Below the pieces are notes generated by a model, which worked only from the letters and a program-made list of their open reading frames with translations, had not been told where the DNA came from and did not search any database. Shown here piece by piece: positions 9,559 to 22,809 of a stretch of 64,000 nucleotides of DNA; positions within the stretch are counted from its first letter, which is position 1; every line of letters begins with the position of its first letter. Source of the stretch: Deinococcus soli (ex Cha et al. 2016). Its GTDB lineage: Bacteria; Deinococcota; Deinococci; Deinococcales; Deinococcaceae. The stretch covers positions 2,168,001-2,232,000 of the forward strand of contig NZ_CP011389.1 of assembly GCF_001007995.1 (NCBI RefSeq), given 5' to 3'. A program made the translations under genes and the position numbers.

Positions 9559-10400
9559 GTCTGTATGCGCTCGATTCTGGGCAGAGCCCGGTGAACTTCC
9601 CCCTCATTCTGCACGTTCGCGGGCCCCAGCGCACGGGACAGCAGCTCGGTGATGACCGGTGCGGCCCGCGCAGGGTCGCCCGTCACGAGGAACCCCTCGG
9701 TCCCGCCCGAGGTCCGCGCGCTCAGCAGGCCGCGCTCCTCCAACACCCGCCGCGTGTGCCGCGCGACCGCTGCGCCGCTGTCCAGCAGCGTGAACGTGTC
9801 CCCGAACTCCGCGCGGATGCTGCCCGCCAGGAACGGGTAGTGCGTGCAGCCCAGCACCAGCCCGTCCGCCCCGGCCTGGGCGACCGGGGTCAGGATCTCG
9901 CGCAGCACCTCACGCGCCCGCGCGGAGTCCGCCTGCCCCGCCTCCACCAGCGGGACCAGTTCGGTACTCACGGCCTTCAGCACCTGCACACCCGCCGGGT
10001 CCGCGAACTCGCGGATCACGTCCGCCAGCAGCGTCCCGCGCATCGTGCCCGGCGTCGCCAGCACCCCCACCACCCCCGACCGGGTCGAGAGCACCGCCGG
10101 TTTCACCGCCGGGACCAGCCCGATCACCGGCATGTCGAAGCGCGAACGCAGGTCGCCCAGGCTGAACGCCGACGCCGTGTTACACGCCACCACCACGCCC
10201 TTCACGCCCCGCGCGTGCAGCGCCGACACCGCCCGCGCCGTCAGGTCACGGATCTCCCCGTCGGGCCGCGCGCCGTACGGGACGTGCGCCGTGTCCGCCA
10301 GGTACAGCAGGTCCTCGCCCGGCAGTGCCCGCCGCAGGTCCCCCAGGACACTCAGGCCGCCCACGCCACTGTCGAACACGCCAAGCGGTGCGTCACTCAT
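9555..10400 (-). CDS. murI: Glutamate racemase
   Basis: 281 aa. Makes D-glutamate for peptidoglycan from L-glutamate using two cysteines. Both sites are visible: VVACNTASA holds the first catalytic cysteine and LGCTHYPFL the second. The N-terminal GVFDSGVGGLSVL and the LADTAHVPYG segment are standard. TATCAT at 10409-10414 (minus strand) ends 8 nt before the ATG, pointing to a leaderless transcript that carries murI and rph. Normal family length. Confidence 0.97.
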   Translation of the reverse strand: MSDAPLGVFDSGVGGLSVLGDLRRALPGEDLLYLADTAHVPYGARPDGEIRDLTARAVSALHARGVKGVVVACNTASAFSLGDLRSRFDMPVIGLVPAVKPAVLSTRSGVVGVLATPGTMRGTLLADVIREFADPAGVQVLKAVSTELVPLVEAGQADSARAREVLREILTPVAQAGADGLVLGCTHYPFLAGSIRAEFGDTFTLLDSGAAVARHTRRVLEERGLLSARTSGGTEGFLVTGDPARAAPVITELLSRALGPANVQNEGEVHRALPRIERIQT

Positions 10401-10487
10401 CGCGCCTGATGATACGGGGACGGGCAGACACGGACGCAGGGCTGTGGGCTCTGAGCTTTGAGGGCGAGGCGGGTGTGTCGGGTGTGT

Positions 10488-10766
10488 TCAGGACGACTGG
10501 CGGTCCAGGGCCTCGATCGCGGCGACCGCCACGGCCGCCACCTGGATCAGCTCGTCGCGGTATTCGCTCAGCGGGCGGCGGCCCCGCGTGACGGCCCGCT
10601 TGTCGAAAGTGGGATGCAGATGCTCGAACGCCGCCTGATTCGCCTCGCCGACCTCCTCCGCGAGGATCATCAGCCAGGTGGCCGGGTCGTGCGCCTGAGG
10701 GCCCCACTTCGCGTCCTGACGTTCCCGTTCGCCGCGCACCTCGTGCAGAACGGCGTCCAGGCTCAC
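10488..10766 (-). CDS. Small MazG-like nucleotide pyrophosphohydrolase
   Basis: 92 aa. The motif EEVGE at residues 37-41, after the run DAKWGPQAHDPATWLMILA, and a later RDELIQVAA helix match the short MazG-like proteins (often phage-like DUF550 members) that cleave NTPs or dNTPs to monophosphates. The start is a GTG at 10766 that overlaps the TGA of the aminotransferase gene (GTGA), which strongly suggests coupling. Reading the same frame further upstream enters the aminotransferase gene as a shadow, so the longer start was not used. Substrate unknown. Confidence 0.8.
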   Translation of the reverse strand: MSLDAVLHEVRGERERQDAKWGPQAHDPATWLMILAEEVGEANQAAFEHLHPTFDKRAVTRGRRPLSEYRDELIQVAAVAVAAIEALDRQSS

Positions 10767-11986
10767 AGCCCCAGCGCCTCGCGCAGCGTGTCGCCCAGCG
10801 CGTGGATGCCCCGCGTGATCTGTTCGGGCGTGGCGTTGCTGTAGCTGAGGCGCATGGTGTTCTCGCCGCCGCCCAGGGCGTAGAAGGGACTGCCGGGCAC
10901 GTACGCGACCTTGCGCTGTACGGCGCGGGGCAGCAGCGCCTGGGTGTCCACGCCCTGCGGGAGGGTCAGCCACAGGAACATGCCGCCCTCGGGCGTGGTG
11001 GTCTGCACCCCGGCGGGGAAGTCCGCGTGGATGCGCTCCAGCATCAGGCGGGCGCGTTCGCCGTACGCCTGCCGGACCCGTTCGATCTGGCGGGGCAGGA
11101 CGCTGTCCACGAGTTCCGCGATGATCATCTGGTTGAAGGTCGGCGTGTGCAGGTCCGCGCCCTGCTTCGCCTGGATGAGTTTATTGATGATCGGCGCGGC
11201 GGCCTGCACCCACGCGTCGCGCAGGCCCGGCACCAGGGTCTTGCTGAAGGAACTGGAGTAGATGACGTGGTTGCGGTCCGCGTCGCCGTGCAGGTCCAGG
11301 CCCAGGCTGTAGAGGCTGGGTGCGGCCTCACCGGTGAAGCGCAGCTGCCCGTACGGGTCGTCCTCGATCAGCAGGACGCCGTGCTGCGCCGTGAGTTCCA
11401 CGAGGCGGCGACGACGCTCGGCGCTCAGGGTGCGGCCGGTGGGGTTCTGGAAGTTCGGCACGGCGTACAGCAGCTTCGCGCGCGTGGTCTTCAGCACTTC
11501 TTCCAGGGCGTCCACGTCGATGCCACCCTCGTCGGTGGGCACCTGCACGTACCTGGGCAGGTACGGCTGGAAGGACTGCAGCGCGCCCAGGTACGTGGGG
11601 GCCTCCACGAGCACCACGTCCCCCTCGTCGATCAGGACCTTGCCGAGCAGGTCCAGGCCCTGCTGGCTGCCGGTCACGATCTGCACGTTCCGCGCTGGTA
11701 TGCCCGCCTGCGCGCCGATCCACTCGCGCAGCGGCGCGTGGCCCTCGGTCGTCGAGTACTGCAGCGCCGCCGGGCCGTACACGTCCAGTACGCGGTTGCT
11801 CGCGGCGCGGACCTCGTCCAGCGGGAACAGTTCCGGCGCGGGCAGCCCTCCGGCGAAACTGATCACGTCCGGCTGCTGCGTGACCTTCAGGATCTCGCGG
11901 ATGGCGCTGGCCGTCATGCTCCGCGCACGGCGCGACAGCGTGCCGTCCAGATCGAAGGCCAGCGGGGCGGGGGAAGGGGTGGTCAT
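10763..11986 (-). CDS. lysN: PLP-dependent aminotransferase, LysN/2-aminoadipate type
   Basis: 407 aa class I fold enzyme. The PLP lysine is K249 in SSSFSKTLVPGLR, with NFQNPTGRTLS near 178-188 and EDDPYGQLRF near 208-217. The N-terminal ISFAGGLPAPELFP pattern is typical of the Thermus LysN / KAT II subgroup, which transaminates 2-aminoadipate in lysine synthesis but is often broad, also using leucine and aromatic amino acids. TACCAT at 11993-11998 (minus strand) lies 6 nt before the ATG, so this is probably leaderless. It is the first gene of a two-gene unit with the MazG-like gene. Confidence 0.88.
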   Translation of the reverse strand: MTTPSPAPLAFDLDGTLSRRARSMTASAIREILKVTQQPDVISFAGGLPAPELFPLDEVRAASNRVLDVYGPAALQYSTTEGHAPLREWIGAQAGIPARNVQIVTGSQQGLDLLGKVLIDEGDVVLVEAPTYLGALQSFQPYLPRYVQVPTDEGGIDVDALEEVLKTTRAKLLYAVPNFQNPTGRTLSAERRRRLVELTAQHGVLLIEDDPYGQLRFTGEAAPSLYSLGLDLHGDADRNHVIYSSSFSKTLVPGLRDAWVQAAAPIINKLIQAKQGADLHTPTFNQMIIAELVDSVLPRQIERVRQAYGERARLMLERIHADFPAGVQTTTPEGGMFLWLTLPQGVDTQALLPRAVQRKVAYVPGSPFYALGGGENTMRLSYSNATPEQITRGIHALGDTLREALGL

Positions 11987-12046
11987 GCCCGCATGGTAGT
12001 CCCCTGTCTACCCCGCGCGGCCCAGTCATGTGGACGGCCCCCGAGT

Positions 12047-12071
12047 GTGACCAGCGTCACTCCGGGTAGAG
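12047..12071 (+). promoter_or_regulatory. Possible promoter/operator before fba
   Basis: GTGAC-N4-GTCAC (12047-12060) is followed by TAGAGT at 12066-12071, a candidate -10 box about 25 nt before the fba start. The inverted repeat would overlap the spacer or -35 region and could bind a regulator. No regulator is identified. Confidence 0.35.
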
Positions 12072-12096
12072 TGGGGACGCTCAAGGAGGTATTCAC

Positions 12097-13014
<918 letters not shown>

Positions 13015-13026
13015 GCCTTCCCGGCA

Positions 13027-13066
13027 GGCGGTCGGTCCCGGGTCAGCTGATCCGGGACTGACCGCC
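13027..13066 (+). terminator. Hairpin terminator after fba
   Basis: A 15-bp stem with one G-U pair (13027-13041 with 13052-13066, arm GGCGGTCGGTCCCGG) and a 10-nt loop, beginning 12 nt after the fba stop. Only a weak T-rich tail follows. Confidence 0.7.
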
Positions 13067-13130
13067 GTATTCATCTTCGGGCCGCCTGACAGCGGGAAAC
13101 TCTCACCCGGCGGCTCTATTCTCACCTTGA

Positions 13131-13856
13131 ATGAGAGCGGCGCGGTTCACAACCTGGAGTGCGGTGACCCTGGGCGCGCTCGGCGCCGCCCTGGCCGTCT
13201 CGACCAGTGTCCCGCCCCCGCTGCCCTCCGGGTGGCAGGCGAAGATCGGCACCCTGCTCCCCCAGGCCGGGCAGACCGTCACGCTGCTCGAACGGCGCCC
13301 CAGCATCTCCACGGTCGCGCTTGAACTCGTCGTGGCCGGGGCCGGCGGGGACCGCGAGGTGCTGCGGCAGGTCACCGCGACCGCCGCGCGCGGCGTGGCC
13401 CCCACCTACGACAAGCGGCTGAACATCAGCGCCGAGGACTTCAAGCGCTACATCGTCTTCCAGAACACCCTGGCGTCCACCGGGAAGACCTTCCGCCTGA
13501 GCGTCAGCCGCGACGCGACCCGCGTCAGTTTCGGGGACGGCCCGTACATGAACGGGGTCCTGAAAGGCGTCAGTATCGACCTGAAGACCGGCGAGATGCG
13601 CGGCCCGGAGGGCTTCAGCGCCCGCCCGGTCGCCGTGCCCGCCAACGACGACCCCGAACGGGGTCTGCTGATCCGCAGCGGCTTCCAGTGGCGTATGAAC
13701 GGCAACAACGCCCAGATCGGCAACGGCGTGCGCGGCACGCTGAACCTGCTTCAGCTCGGCAGTGGCCGCGTCCTGCTGAGTTACACCCGCAAGAGCATGA
13801 TCGACCGCAAGGTCGACGACTTCGACCGGGAACTGATCGTCGAGTACACCCGCTGA
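13131..13856 (+). CDS. Secreted protein of unknown family
   Basis: 241 aa. A hydrophobic N-terminal segment (FTTWSAVTLGALGAALAVS) acts as signal peptide or anchor. The rest is soluble and strand-rich with no motif I recognise; it contains NISAEDFKRYIVFQNTLAS and a C-terminal half with RVLLSYTRKSMIDRKVDDFD. There are no cysteines. TATTCT at 13117-13122, 8 nt before the ATG, supports the start. It stands between the aldolase and a secreted protease gene, both on the same strand but with their own signals. Probably lineage-restricted. Confidence 0.7.
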   Translation: MRAARFTTWSAVTLGALGAALAVSTSVPPPLPSGWQAKIGTLLPQAGQTVTLLERRPSISTVALELVVAGAGGDREVLRQVTATAARGVAPTYDKRLNISAEDFKRYIVFQNTLASTGKTFRLSVSRDATRVSFGDGPYMNGVLKGVSIDLKTGEMRGPEGFSARPVAVPANDDPERGLLIRSGFQWRMNGNNAQIGNGVRGTLNLLQLGSGRVLLSYTRKSMIDRKVDDFDRELIVEYTR

Positions 13857-13954
13857 CCCGCCCCGCCCGCGGCTGATGCGCGCCTGACCGGACGTCAAGG
13901 TCTCCTCACGTTCCGTTCAGAGGCCGTCACGCGCCACCCCCTAGGCTGGGCCTC

Positions 13955-16474
<2,520 letters not shown>

Positions 16475-16488
16475 CCGCACCCCTCAGG

Positions 16489-16517
16489 GCCGCCCGCGCA
16501 CCCGCGTGGGCGGCTTT
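16489..16517 (+). terminator. Hairpin terminator after the subtilase gene
   Basis: GCCGCCCGCGC pairs with GCGTGGGCGGC, followed by TTT, 15 nt after the stop. Confidence 0.75.
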
Positions 16518-16595
16518 CCGTTGCCTCAAGACTTTCCCCACCCGGCTTGGGCAAGCTCCCACGCAGCCCGGACGGGCGGGGGGTACGGTCAGGGC

Positions 16596-17012
16596 ATGAC
16601 CACCCTGCGCGACATCATGACCACCGACCTGACCACCACCGATCCCCGCGCCACCCTGAAGGAGGTGGCCACGCTGATGCGCGAGCAGGACATCGGCAAC
16701 GTGCTCATCATGGACGGCGATACGCTGAGCGGCATCATCACCGACCGGGACATCGTGATCCGCGCCGTGGCGTACGGGCACGACCTGGGCAGCGCCGCGA
16801 CCGACTACGCCACCGGCAGCGTGTTCACGATGGACGCGGACACCAGCGTGCAGGACGCCGCGAAAGCCATGGCGGACCGCCAGCTGCGCCGCCTGCCCGT
16901 CACGGACGGCGCGAAGGTCGTCGGGATCGTGAGCCTCGCGGACCTCGCCACGCGCGCCAGCGGCGGCGCAGACGAACAGGCGCTGCAAGGCATCAGCCAG
17001 CCCACGATCTGA
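16596..17012 (+). CDS. Two-CBS-domain protein
   Basis: 138 aa consisting of a single CBS pair (Bateman module): residues about 4-60 include MTTDLTTTDPRATLKEVATLM and GIITDRDIVIRAV; residues 70-125 include FTMDADTSVQDAAKAMADRQ and GIVSLADLA. Such stand-alone proteins bind adenine nucleotides or NAD and regulate partners; the target is not known. The ATG at 16596 is chosen because TACGGT at 16584-16589 ends 6 nt upstream; the longer ORF from 16506 starts inside the preceding terminator region. Confidence 0.9.
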   Translation: MTTLRDIMTTDLTTTDPRATLKEVATLMREQDIGNVLIMDGDTLSGIITDRDIVIRAVAYGHDLGSAATDYATGSVFTMDADTSVQDAAKAMADRQLRRLPVTDGAKVVGIVSLADLATRASGGADEQALQGISQPTI

Positions 17013-17023
17013 ACCGGGGCACA

Positions 17024-17058
17024 GGGGCGGCCAGGGGGACACCCTGGCCGCCCCCTCT
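17024..17058 (+). terminator. Strong hairpin terminator after the CBS gene
   Basis: A perfect 13-bp stem (17024-17036 with 17042-17054, arm GGGGCGGCCAGGG) with a 5-nt loop, followed by CTCTT. Confidence 0.85.
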
Positions 17059-17088
17059 TGAGCATTCCTCCATCCTGTGAGCCACGCG

Positions 17089-17119
17089 TTGACTTCGAGC
17101 GCACGCGAAGGACTACGGT
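17089..17119 (+). promoter_or_regulatory. Promoter of the SDR gene
   Basis: TTGACT (17089-17094) and TACGGT (17114-17119) are separated by 19 nt. The -10 box ends 6 nt before the ATG at 17126, so the mRNA should be leaderless. Confidence 0.6.
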
Positions 17120-17125
17120 GTCCCC

Positions 17126-18094
17126 ATGACCCCGATCAAGAGCCCACTGGCCCCCCGCGCCGCCGCCGCCGACCTCCTGAAAGGCACCGACCTGACCGGC
17201 CAGACCGCCGTCGTGACTGGCGCGGCCTCCGGGCTGGGCGTCGAGACGGTCCGCGCCCTGCTGGGCGCCGGGGCGCGCGTGATCATGCCTGTCCGCGACA
17301 CTGCGCGCGGCGAGGAGGTCGCCCGTGACCTCGCCCAGGCCACCGGGAACAGCGACGTGCACGTCCTGCACCTCGATCTCGGCTCCCTCGCGTCGGTGCG
17401 GCAGGCCGCCGGGGAGCTCCTCGCGCTCGCCCCGCAGATCAGGATGCTCATCAACAACGCGGGCGTCATGGCCACCCCGCAGGGCCAGACCGCCGACGGC
17501 TTCGAGACGCAGTTCGGCACGAACCACCTGGGGCACTTCCAGCTGACCCGGCTGCTGATGCCCGCGCTGCTGGCCGCCGCGCCCGCCCGGGTCGTGGCCC
17601 TGAGCAGCAGCGGTCACCGCATCAGCGACATCCGCTGGGACGACCCGAACTTCCGGGCGACCCCCTACGATCCCTGGCAGGCGTACGGCCAGAGCAAGAC
17701 CGCCAACGCCCTGTTCGCCGCCGAACTCAATCGCCGCTACGCCAACCAGGGCGTCACCGCGAACGCCGTGCATCCCGGCGGGATCATGACCGGCCTGCAG
17801 AAGCACATGCCCGCAGGTGAGGCGCAGCGGCGCGGCTGGATCGACGAGAACGGCGTGCCCAACCCCGCCTTCAAGACTCCCGCGCAGGGTGCCAGCACCA
17901 GCGTCTGGGCCGCCACCGCGCCCGAACTGGACGGCGTGGGCGGCCTGTTCCTTGAGGACCTCCAGCAGAGCACCCCGCTGGACGAGGACAGCCCCAACCC
18001 GATGTTCGGCTACAAGCTCCACGCGCTCGACGCGGACAGCGCCCGCCGCCTGTGGACCCTCAGTGAGGAACTGATCGACCAGACCGGGAAGTGA
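17126..18094 (+). CDS. Short-chain dehydrogenase/reductase, retinol-dehydrogenase-like
   Basis: 322 aa NAD(P)-dependent oxidoreductase with a Rossmann fold. TGAASGLG near residue 33 binds the cofactor, NNAGVM near 110 is structural, and the catalytic set is S in ALSSSGH, then YGQSK about 40 residues later. The C-terminal half (VHPGGIMTGL, then a longer tail with EELIDQTGK) matches the classical/extended WWOX-retinol dehydrogenase-like subgroup. Substrate unknown. It has its own promoter. Its stop codon TGA overlaps the first base of a MITE-like element. Confidence 0.9.
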   Translation: MTPIKSPLAPRAAAADLLKGTDLTGQTAVVTGAASGLGVETVRALLGAGARVIMPVRDTARGEEVARDLAQATGNSDVHVLHLDLGSLASVRQAAGELLALAPQIRMLINNAGVMATPQGQTADGFETQFGTNHLGHFQLTRLLMPALLAAAPARVVALSSSGHRISDIRWDDPNFRATPYDPWQAYGQSKTANALFAAELNRRYANQGVTANAVHPGGIMTGLQKHMPAGEAQRRGWIDENGVPNPAFKTPAQGASTSVWAATAPELDGVGGLFLEDLQQSTPLDEDSPNPMFGYKLHALDADSARRLWTLSEELIDQTGK

Positions 18095-18243
18095 TACGGG
18101 ATTCAAGTGATTCCACGCCATTCGGACTCGCCCGGTAGCCCCCTCACCCTTCCGTCGCTTCGCTCCTCCCGCCCTCTCCCACATGGGGAGAGGGGACCAC
18201 GGAACGTGACCACATTGGAAGCAAGTCAATTTAATTCCGTATA
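18094..18243. repeat. MITE-like intergenic element with imperfect terminal inverted repeats
   Basis: About 150 nt. One end reads ATACGGGATTCAAGTGATTC; the other, on the opposite strand, reads ATACGGAATTAAATTGACTT. They share ATACGG-ATT-AA-T in register. The interior has CTCTCCC-acat-GGGGAGAG. No ORF. Its outer ATACGG end resembles that of the dispersed hairpin element, but the interior differs. Confidence 0.55.
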
Positions 18244-18300
18244 AAGCCGCAACAGAAACGCCTCCGACCAGACGGGTGGAGGCGTTTCTGTTGCGGCTTT
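18243..18300. terminator. Very long perfect hairpin between SDR and dnaJ
   Basis: A 23-bp perfect stem (18243-18265 with 18278-18300) and 12-nt loop. The right arm runs into the dnaJ stop codon (18299-18301). It should terminate transcription from both sides. Confidence 0.85.
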
Positions 18301-19201
18301 ACCCGAGGTCGCGCAGTCGGCGGTACAGCTCCTTCTGCTCGTCGCTTAGGGTGGTGGGCACCGTGACGTTCAGGCGGACGTACAGGTCGCCGCGCGTCCC
18401 GTCCTTCTTCGGCCAGCCCTGCCCGCGCAGGCGCATGCGCCGCCCGCCGCTGCTGCCGGGGGGCACGCTCAGGTTCCCCTTGCCGCTCAGGGTCTGCACG
18501 GTCACGTCCCCGCCCAGCGCGGCAACCGGGGCGGGCACGTCCACGCTGGTGGTCAGGTGGTTGCCGTCCAGGTCGAATCGGGCGTCCTCCAGTACGCGGA
18601 TGGTCAGCAGCACGTCCCCGCCGCCCGGGCCCTGCCCGGCCAGCCGCAGGCGTGCGCCGTCGCGCGTGCCCGCCGGGACGCGCAGGCTCAGGCGTTTGCC
18701 GTCCACGTTGATGACCTCATCAGAGCCGCTGAAGGCTTCCTCCAGCGTGACCTGCAACTCGCCTTCCACGTTCTGCACGAAGCGGCGGCTCTGCCCCGCG
18801 CCGCCCAGGCCGCCGCCGAGCAGGTCCTCGAGGTTCACCTGCGCGCCGCCCTGGAAGCCCGCGCCGCCCCGGCGCCCGGCCCCGCCGAACAGCCCCTGGA
18901 AGAAGTCGCTGAACTGCGAGCCGTCGAAGCCGCCGAAGTCGCCACCCTGGAAGCCGCCGCCCTGGTAGCCGGGGGGCACCTGCCCGGTGTGCCCGAACTG
19001 GTCGAACACCTTGCGTTTCTCCGGGTCGCTGAGGACCGCGTAGGCCTCGCCGATCTCCTTGAACTTCTCGGCGGCCTTCTCGTCCCCGGCGTTCTTGTCC
19101 GGGTGGTACTGCTTGGCCAGTTTGCGGTACGCGCTCTTGATGTCCGCGTCGGACGCGCCGCGGGACACGCCCAGCACGTCGTAGTAATCCTTGTACGCCA
19201 T
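18299..19201 (-). CDS. dnaJ: DnaJ-class co-chaperone lacking the zinc domain
   Basis: 300 aa. Residues 1-70 form a J domain with the HPD motif (KQYHPDKNAG). A Gly/Phe-rich linker covers about 78-125, then the two beta-sandwich substrate-binding domains follow directly. The four CxxCxGxG zinc repeats of classical DnaJ are absent, so this is type II (CbpA-like). It stimulates DnaK ATPase and delivers clients. It is the last gene of the dnaK-grpE-VF530-dnaJ run; GGAGAGGAGGG lies just before the ATG. The 23-bp hairpin overlaps its stop. Confidence 0.93.
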   Translation of the reverse strand: MAYKDYYDVLGVSRGASDADIKSAYRKLAKQYHPDKNAGDEKAAEKFKEIGEAYAVLSDPEKRKVFDQFGHTGQVPPGYQGGGFQGGDFGGFDGSQFSDFFQGLFGGAGRRGGAGFQGGAQVNLEDLLGGGLGGAGQSRRFVQNVEGELQVTLEEAFSGSDEVINVDGKRLSLRVPAGTRDGARLRLAGQGPGGGDVLLTIRVLEDARFDLDGNHLTTSVDVPAPVAALGGDVTVQTLSGKGNLSVPPGSSGGRRMRLRGQGWPKKDGTRGDLYVRLNVTVPTTLSDEQKELYRRLRDLG

Positions 19202-19233
19202 GACTCCCTCCTCTCCTGTGCCCCGTTACGGCC

Positions 19234-20010
19234 TTACGCGCCCAGCTGTTCCAGGCGGTTGAGGACCACCCGCAGGCCGTACGCCGTGGCAATCTCGCGG
19301 GCGGTCACGCCGCGCCGGTCCGCCTGCCCCGGCTTCGCGCCGCGCGCCACGAGCAGGTCCAGCACGTCCGTGCGCGGCGCCCGGCGGCCGTCCCGGTACG
19401 CCTGCCCTTCCACGTCCACGCTGTGCAGCAGCGGCAGCCAGTAGCGCGGGTCGTCCGGCAGTGCCCCCGCCTGCAGCAGCGCCCGGACGAACGTGGGCGG
19501 CGCGTCCCGGTCGATGGCGAGGTTCAGCAGTGGCAGCGTCGAGGTGCCCGGCCAGAAGTTCACGTCCTGCACGCGACCCAGCAGGGCCAGCAATTCTGCC
19601 TCGGCCACGCCGTGCCGCAGCGCCCAGCCCAGCGCCTCGTGCGTCTTCGTCTGGCTGGGTGCCTGCACCTCGTCCGTCAGGGTACCGGCCTTGAGCGCCT
19701 CGATCAGCGGGTTGGCGTTCTCGCGCTGCACGAGCCGCACGTACTCGCCTTCCACCTGCTCGCGCGCCCAGCCTTCCTTGCGCAGCAGCTTCAGACTGCT
19801 CGTCACACTGGGGTTGCTCTGAAAGCACTTCACCGGAATGCGCCGCGCGAGCTCGTCCCAGCCGTACTCGGCCTGGAGGTGCGTCACGACGCGCTCCAAC
19901 GTCACGCCATGCAGCGGATCGCGCGGCGCAGCGGATGGTGAGCGGTTGATGGTTGATGGAGCCGCAGGGGCCTCAGCCGACGCCGTCTTGTCCTCTCTGT
20001 CAACCATCAA
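19234..20010 (-). CDS. VF530-type DNA-binding domain protein with ankyrin-like repeats
   Basis: 258 aa, inside the chaperone operon. Residues about 31-95 match the VF530 family: DPLHGVTLERVV, ELARRIPVKCF, NPSVTSSLKLLRK, WAREQVEGEYV. VF530 is described as a small DNA-binding fold. The remainder (about 100-258) is helical with ankyrin-like units, for example STLPLLNLAIDRDAPPTFVR and TDVLDLLVARGAKPGQADRR. The first 30 residues are encoded by one half of a TTGATGGTTGA inverted repeat and look unstructured. It lies 10 nt after grpE and 32 nt before dnaJ. GAGGTGA precedes the ATG by 6 nt. Function unknown. Confidence 0.78.
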   Translation of the reverse strand: MMVDREDKTASAEAPAAPSTINRSPSAAPRDPLHGVTLERVVTHLQAEYGWDELARRIPVKCFQSNPSVTSSLKLLRKEGWAREQVEGEYVRLVQRENANPLIEALKAGTLTDEVQAPSQTKTHEALGWALRHGVAEAELLALLGRVQDVNFWPGTSTLPLLNLAIDRDAPPTFVRALLQAGALPDDPRYWLPLLHSVDVEGQAYRDGRRAPRTDVLDLLVARGAKPGQADRRGVTAREIATAYGLRVVLNRLEQLGA

Positions 20011-20018
20011 CGGTCACC
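19937..20018. repeat. TTGATGGTTGA inverted repeat inside the 5' end of the VF530 gene
   Basis: Arms 19937-19956 and 20000-20018 (GGTGAGCGGTTGATGGTTGA against GGTGACCGTTGATGGTTGA) surround a 43-nt loop. The right arm contains the ribosome binding site and start codon of the VF530 gene, so the stem could mask initiation. Confidence 0.6.
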
Positions 20019-20020
20019 TC

Positions 20021-20644
20021 TCAACCCTTCCTGCTCACGACGACGCGCGCGGGGCGCACGAGGCGATCGCCCATGCGGAAGCCCAGCTGGTACACCTGCA
20101 CGATCACGTCGTCCTCGTCGCCGGGCACGACCTGAAGCGCCTCGTGCCACTGCGGGTCGAAAGCCTCGCCTTCCTTGCCGGTCGCTTCCAGGCCCAGGCC
20201 CGCGAACACGCCCAGGATCTTGCCCTGCACGGCCTGCATGCCGGGAATCAACTTGGCGGGGTCGGCGGCGCCCATGGTCACGGCGCGATCCATGTCGTCG
20301 TACACGGGCATCAGCGCCTCGGCGGCCTTGCTCACGCCCTGGCCCTGCGCGGCGTTCACGTCCTCCTGGGTGCGGCGGCGGTAGCTGTCGAAGTCGGTCG
20401 CCAGGCGGGCCAGACGGCCCCTGAGGTCGGCGTTCTCCTTCTCCAGTTCGTCGGCGCGTTCCAGTTTCGCCATCATCTCCTGCACCTGCCCGAGCATGCC
20501 CTCGTCCAGGCCGTCCATGCCGGGGAAGGCGGTCTCGGCGTCCTCGGCCATGTTGTCGGCCTCGGTGTCGGGGATGTCCAGGCCGTCCTCGCTGACGGTC
20601 TTCGGGGTGCTGTCGGGGGCGGGTTTGTGCTGGTCGTCGGTCAT
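20021..20644 (-). CDS. grpE: Nucleotide exchange factor GrpE
   Basis: 207 aa. Releases ADP from DnaK. An acidic disordered N-terminus (to about 65) leads to a long coiled-coil helix (MMAKLERADELEKENADLRGRLARLATDFDSYRRR), and the C-terminal beta-wing domain has FDPQWHEALQVVPGDEDDVIVQVYQLGF and DRLVRPARVVVS, the family signature. ATG at 20644 is preferred to the one at 20668, since AGAGG sits 7 nt upstream of it. It lies 218 nt after dnaK with a hairpin in between, and 10 nt before the VF530 gene. Confidence 0.95.
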   Translation of the reverse strand: MTDDQHKPAPDSTPKTVSEDGLDIPDTEADNMAEDAETAFPGMDGLDEGMLGQVQEMMAKLERADELEKENADLRGRLARLATDFDSYRRRTQEDVNAAQGQGVSKAAEALMPVYDDMDRAVTMGAADPAKLIPGMQAVQGKILGVFAGLGLEATGKEGEAFDPQWHEALQVVPGDEDDVIVQVYQLGFRMGDRLVRPARVVVSRKG

Positions 20645-20746
20645 CTTGGGGCCTCTCTTGCGGAACATTCGTTCCAGCTTAGTCGCACGGCGGGTGAAGG
20701 TTCGGAGAACCGCTCAGCCCGGGCGGAATCTGCTGTGTCTGTGGGG

Positions 20747-20783
20747 CAGGGGAGAGGCGGCGCGCTGGCCGTCCTCTCCCCTG
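20747..20783 (-). terminator. Hairpin in the dnaK-grpE gap
   Basis: A perfect 11-bp stem (CAGGGGAGAGG at 20747-20757 with 20773-20783). A second palindromic stretch (CCTCCCC-ctgg-GGGGAGG) lies closer to dnaK. These may act as a partial terminator or processing site that keeps dnaK mRNA more abundant than grpE. The flanking stretch 20690-20735 resembles a decayed copy of the dispersed hairpin element. Confidence 0.5.
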
Positions 20784-20862
20784 GATGTTGGTGCTGGTGG
20801 GCGGCAGCCTCGCCCGACCCTCGCCTCCCCCTGGGGGGAGGTGCCCCGCAGGGGCGGAGGGG

Positions 20863-22749
<1,887 letters not shown>

Positions 22750-22809
22750 GTTGACTCCTGTGGGGATGGGGATTTGCTGCCGCGCGGGCAGCAGTTCTGA
22801 TCGCCATAC

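Noticed and set aside
10767..10973. Upstream extension of the MazG-like gene
   Set aside because: The extra 69 residues are a frame-shifted reading of the aminotransferase gene; the GTG at 10766 overlapping its stop is the natural start.
20690..20735. Possible sixth copy of the hairpin element before grpE
   Set aside because: Similarity is limited to about 25 scattered positions and no ACGGATTCCGT-type end is present; mentioned only in the dnaK-grpE hairpin entry.
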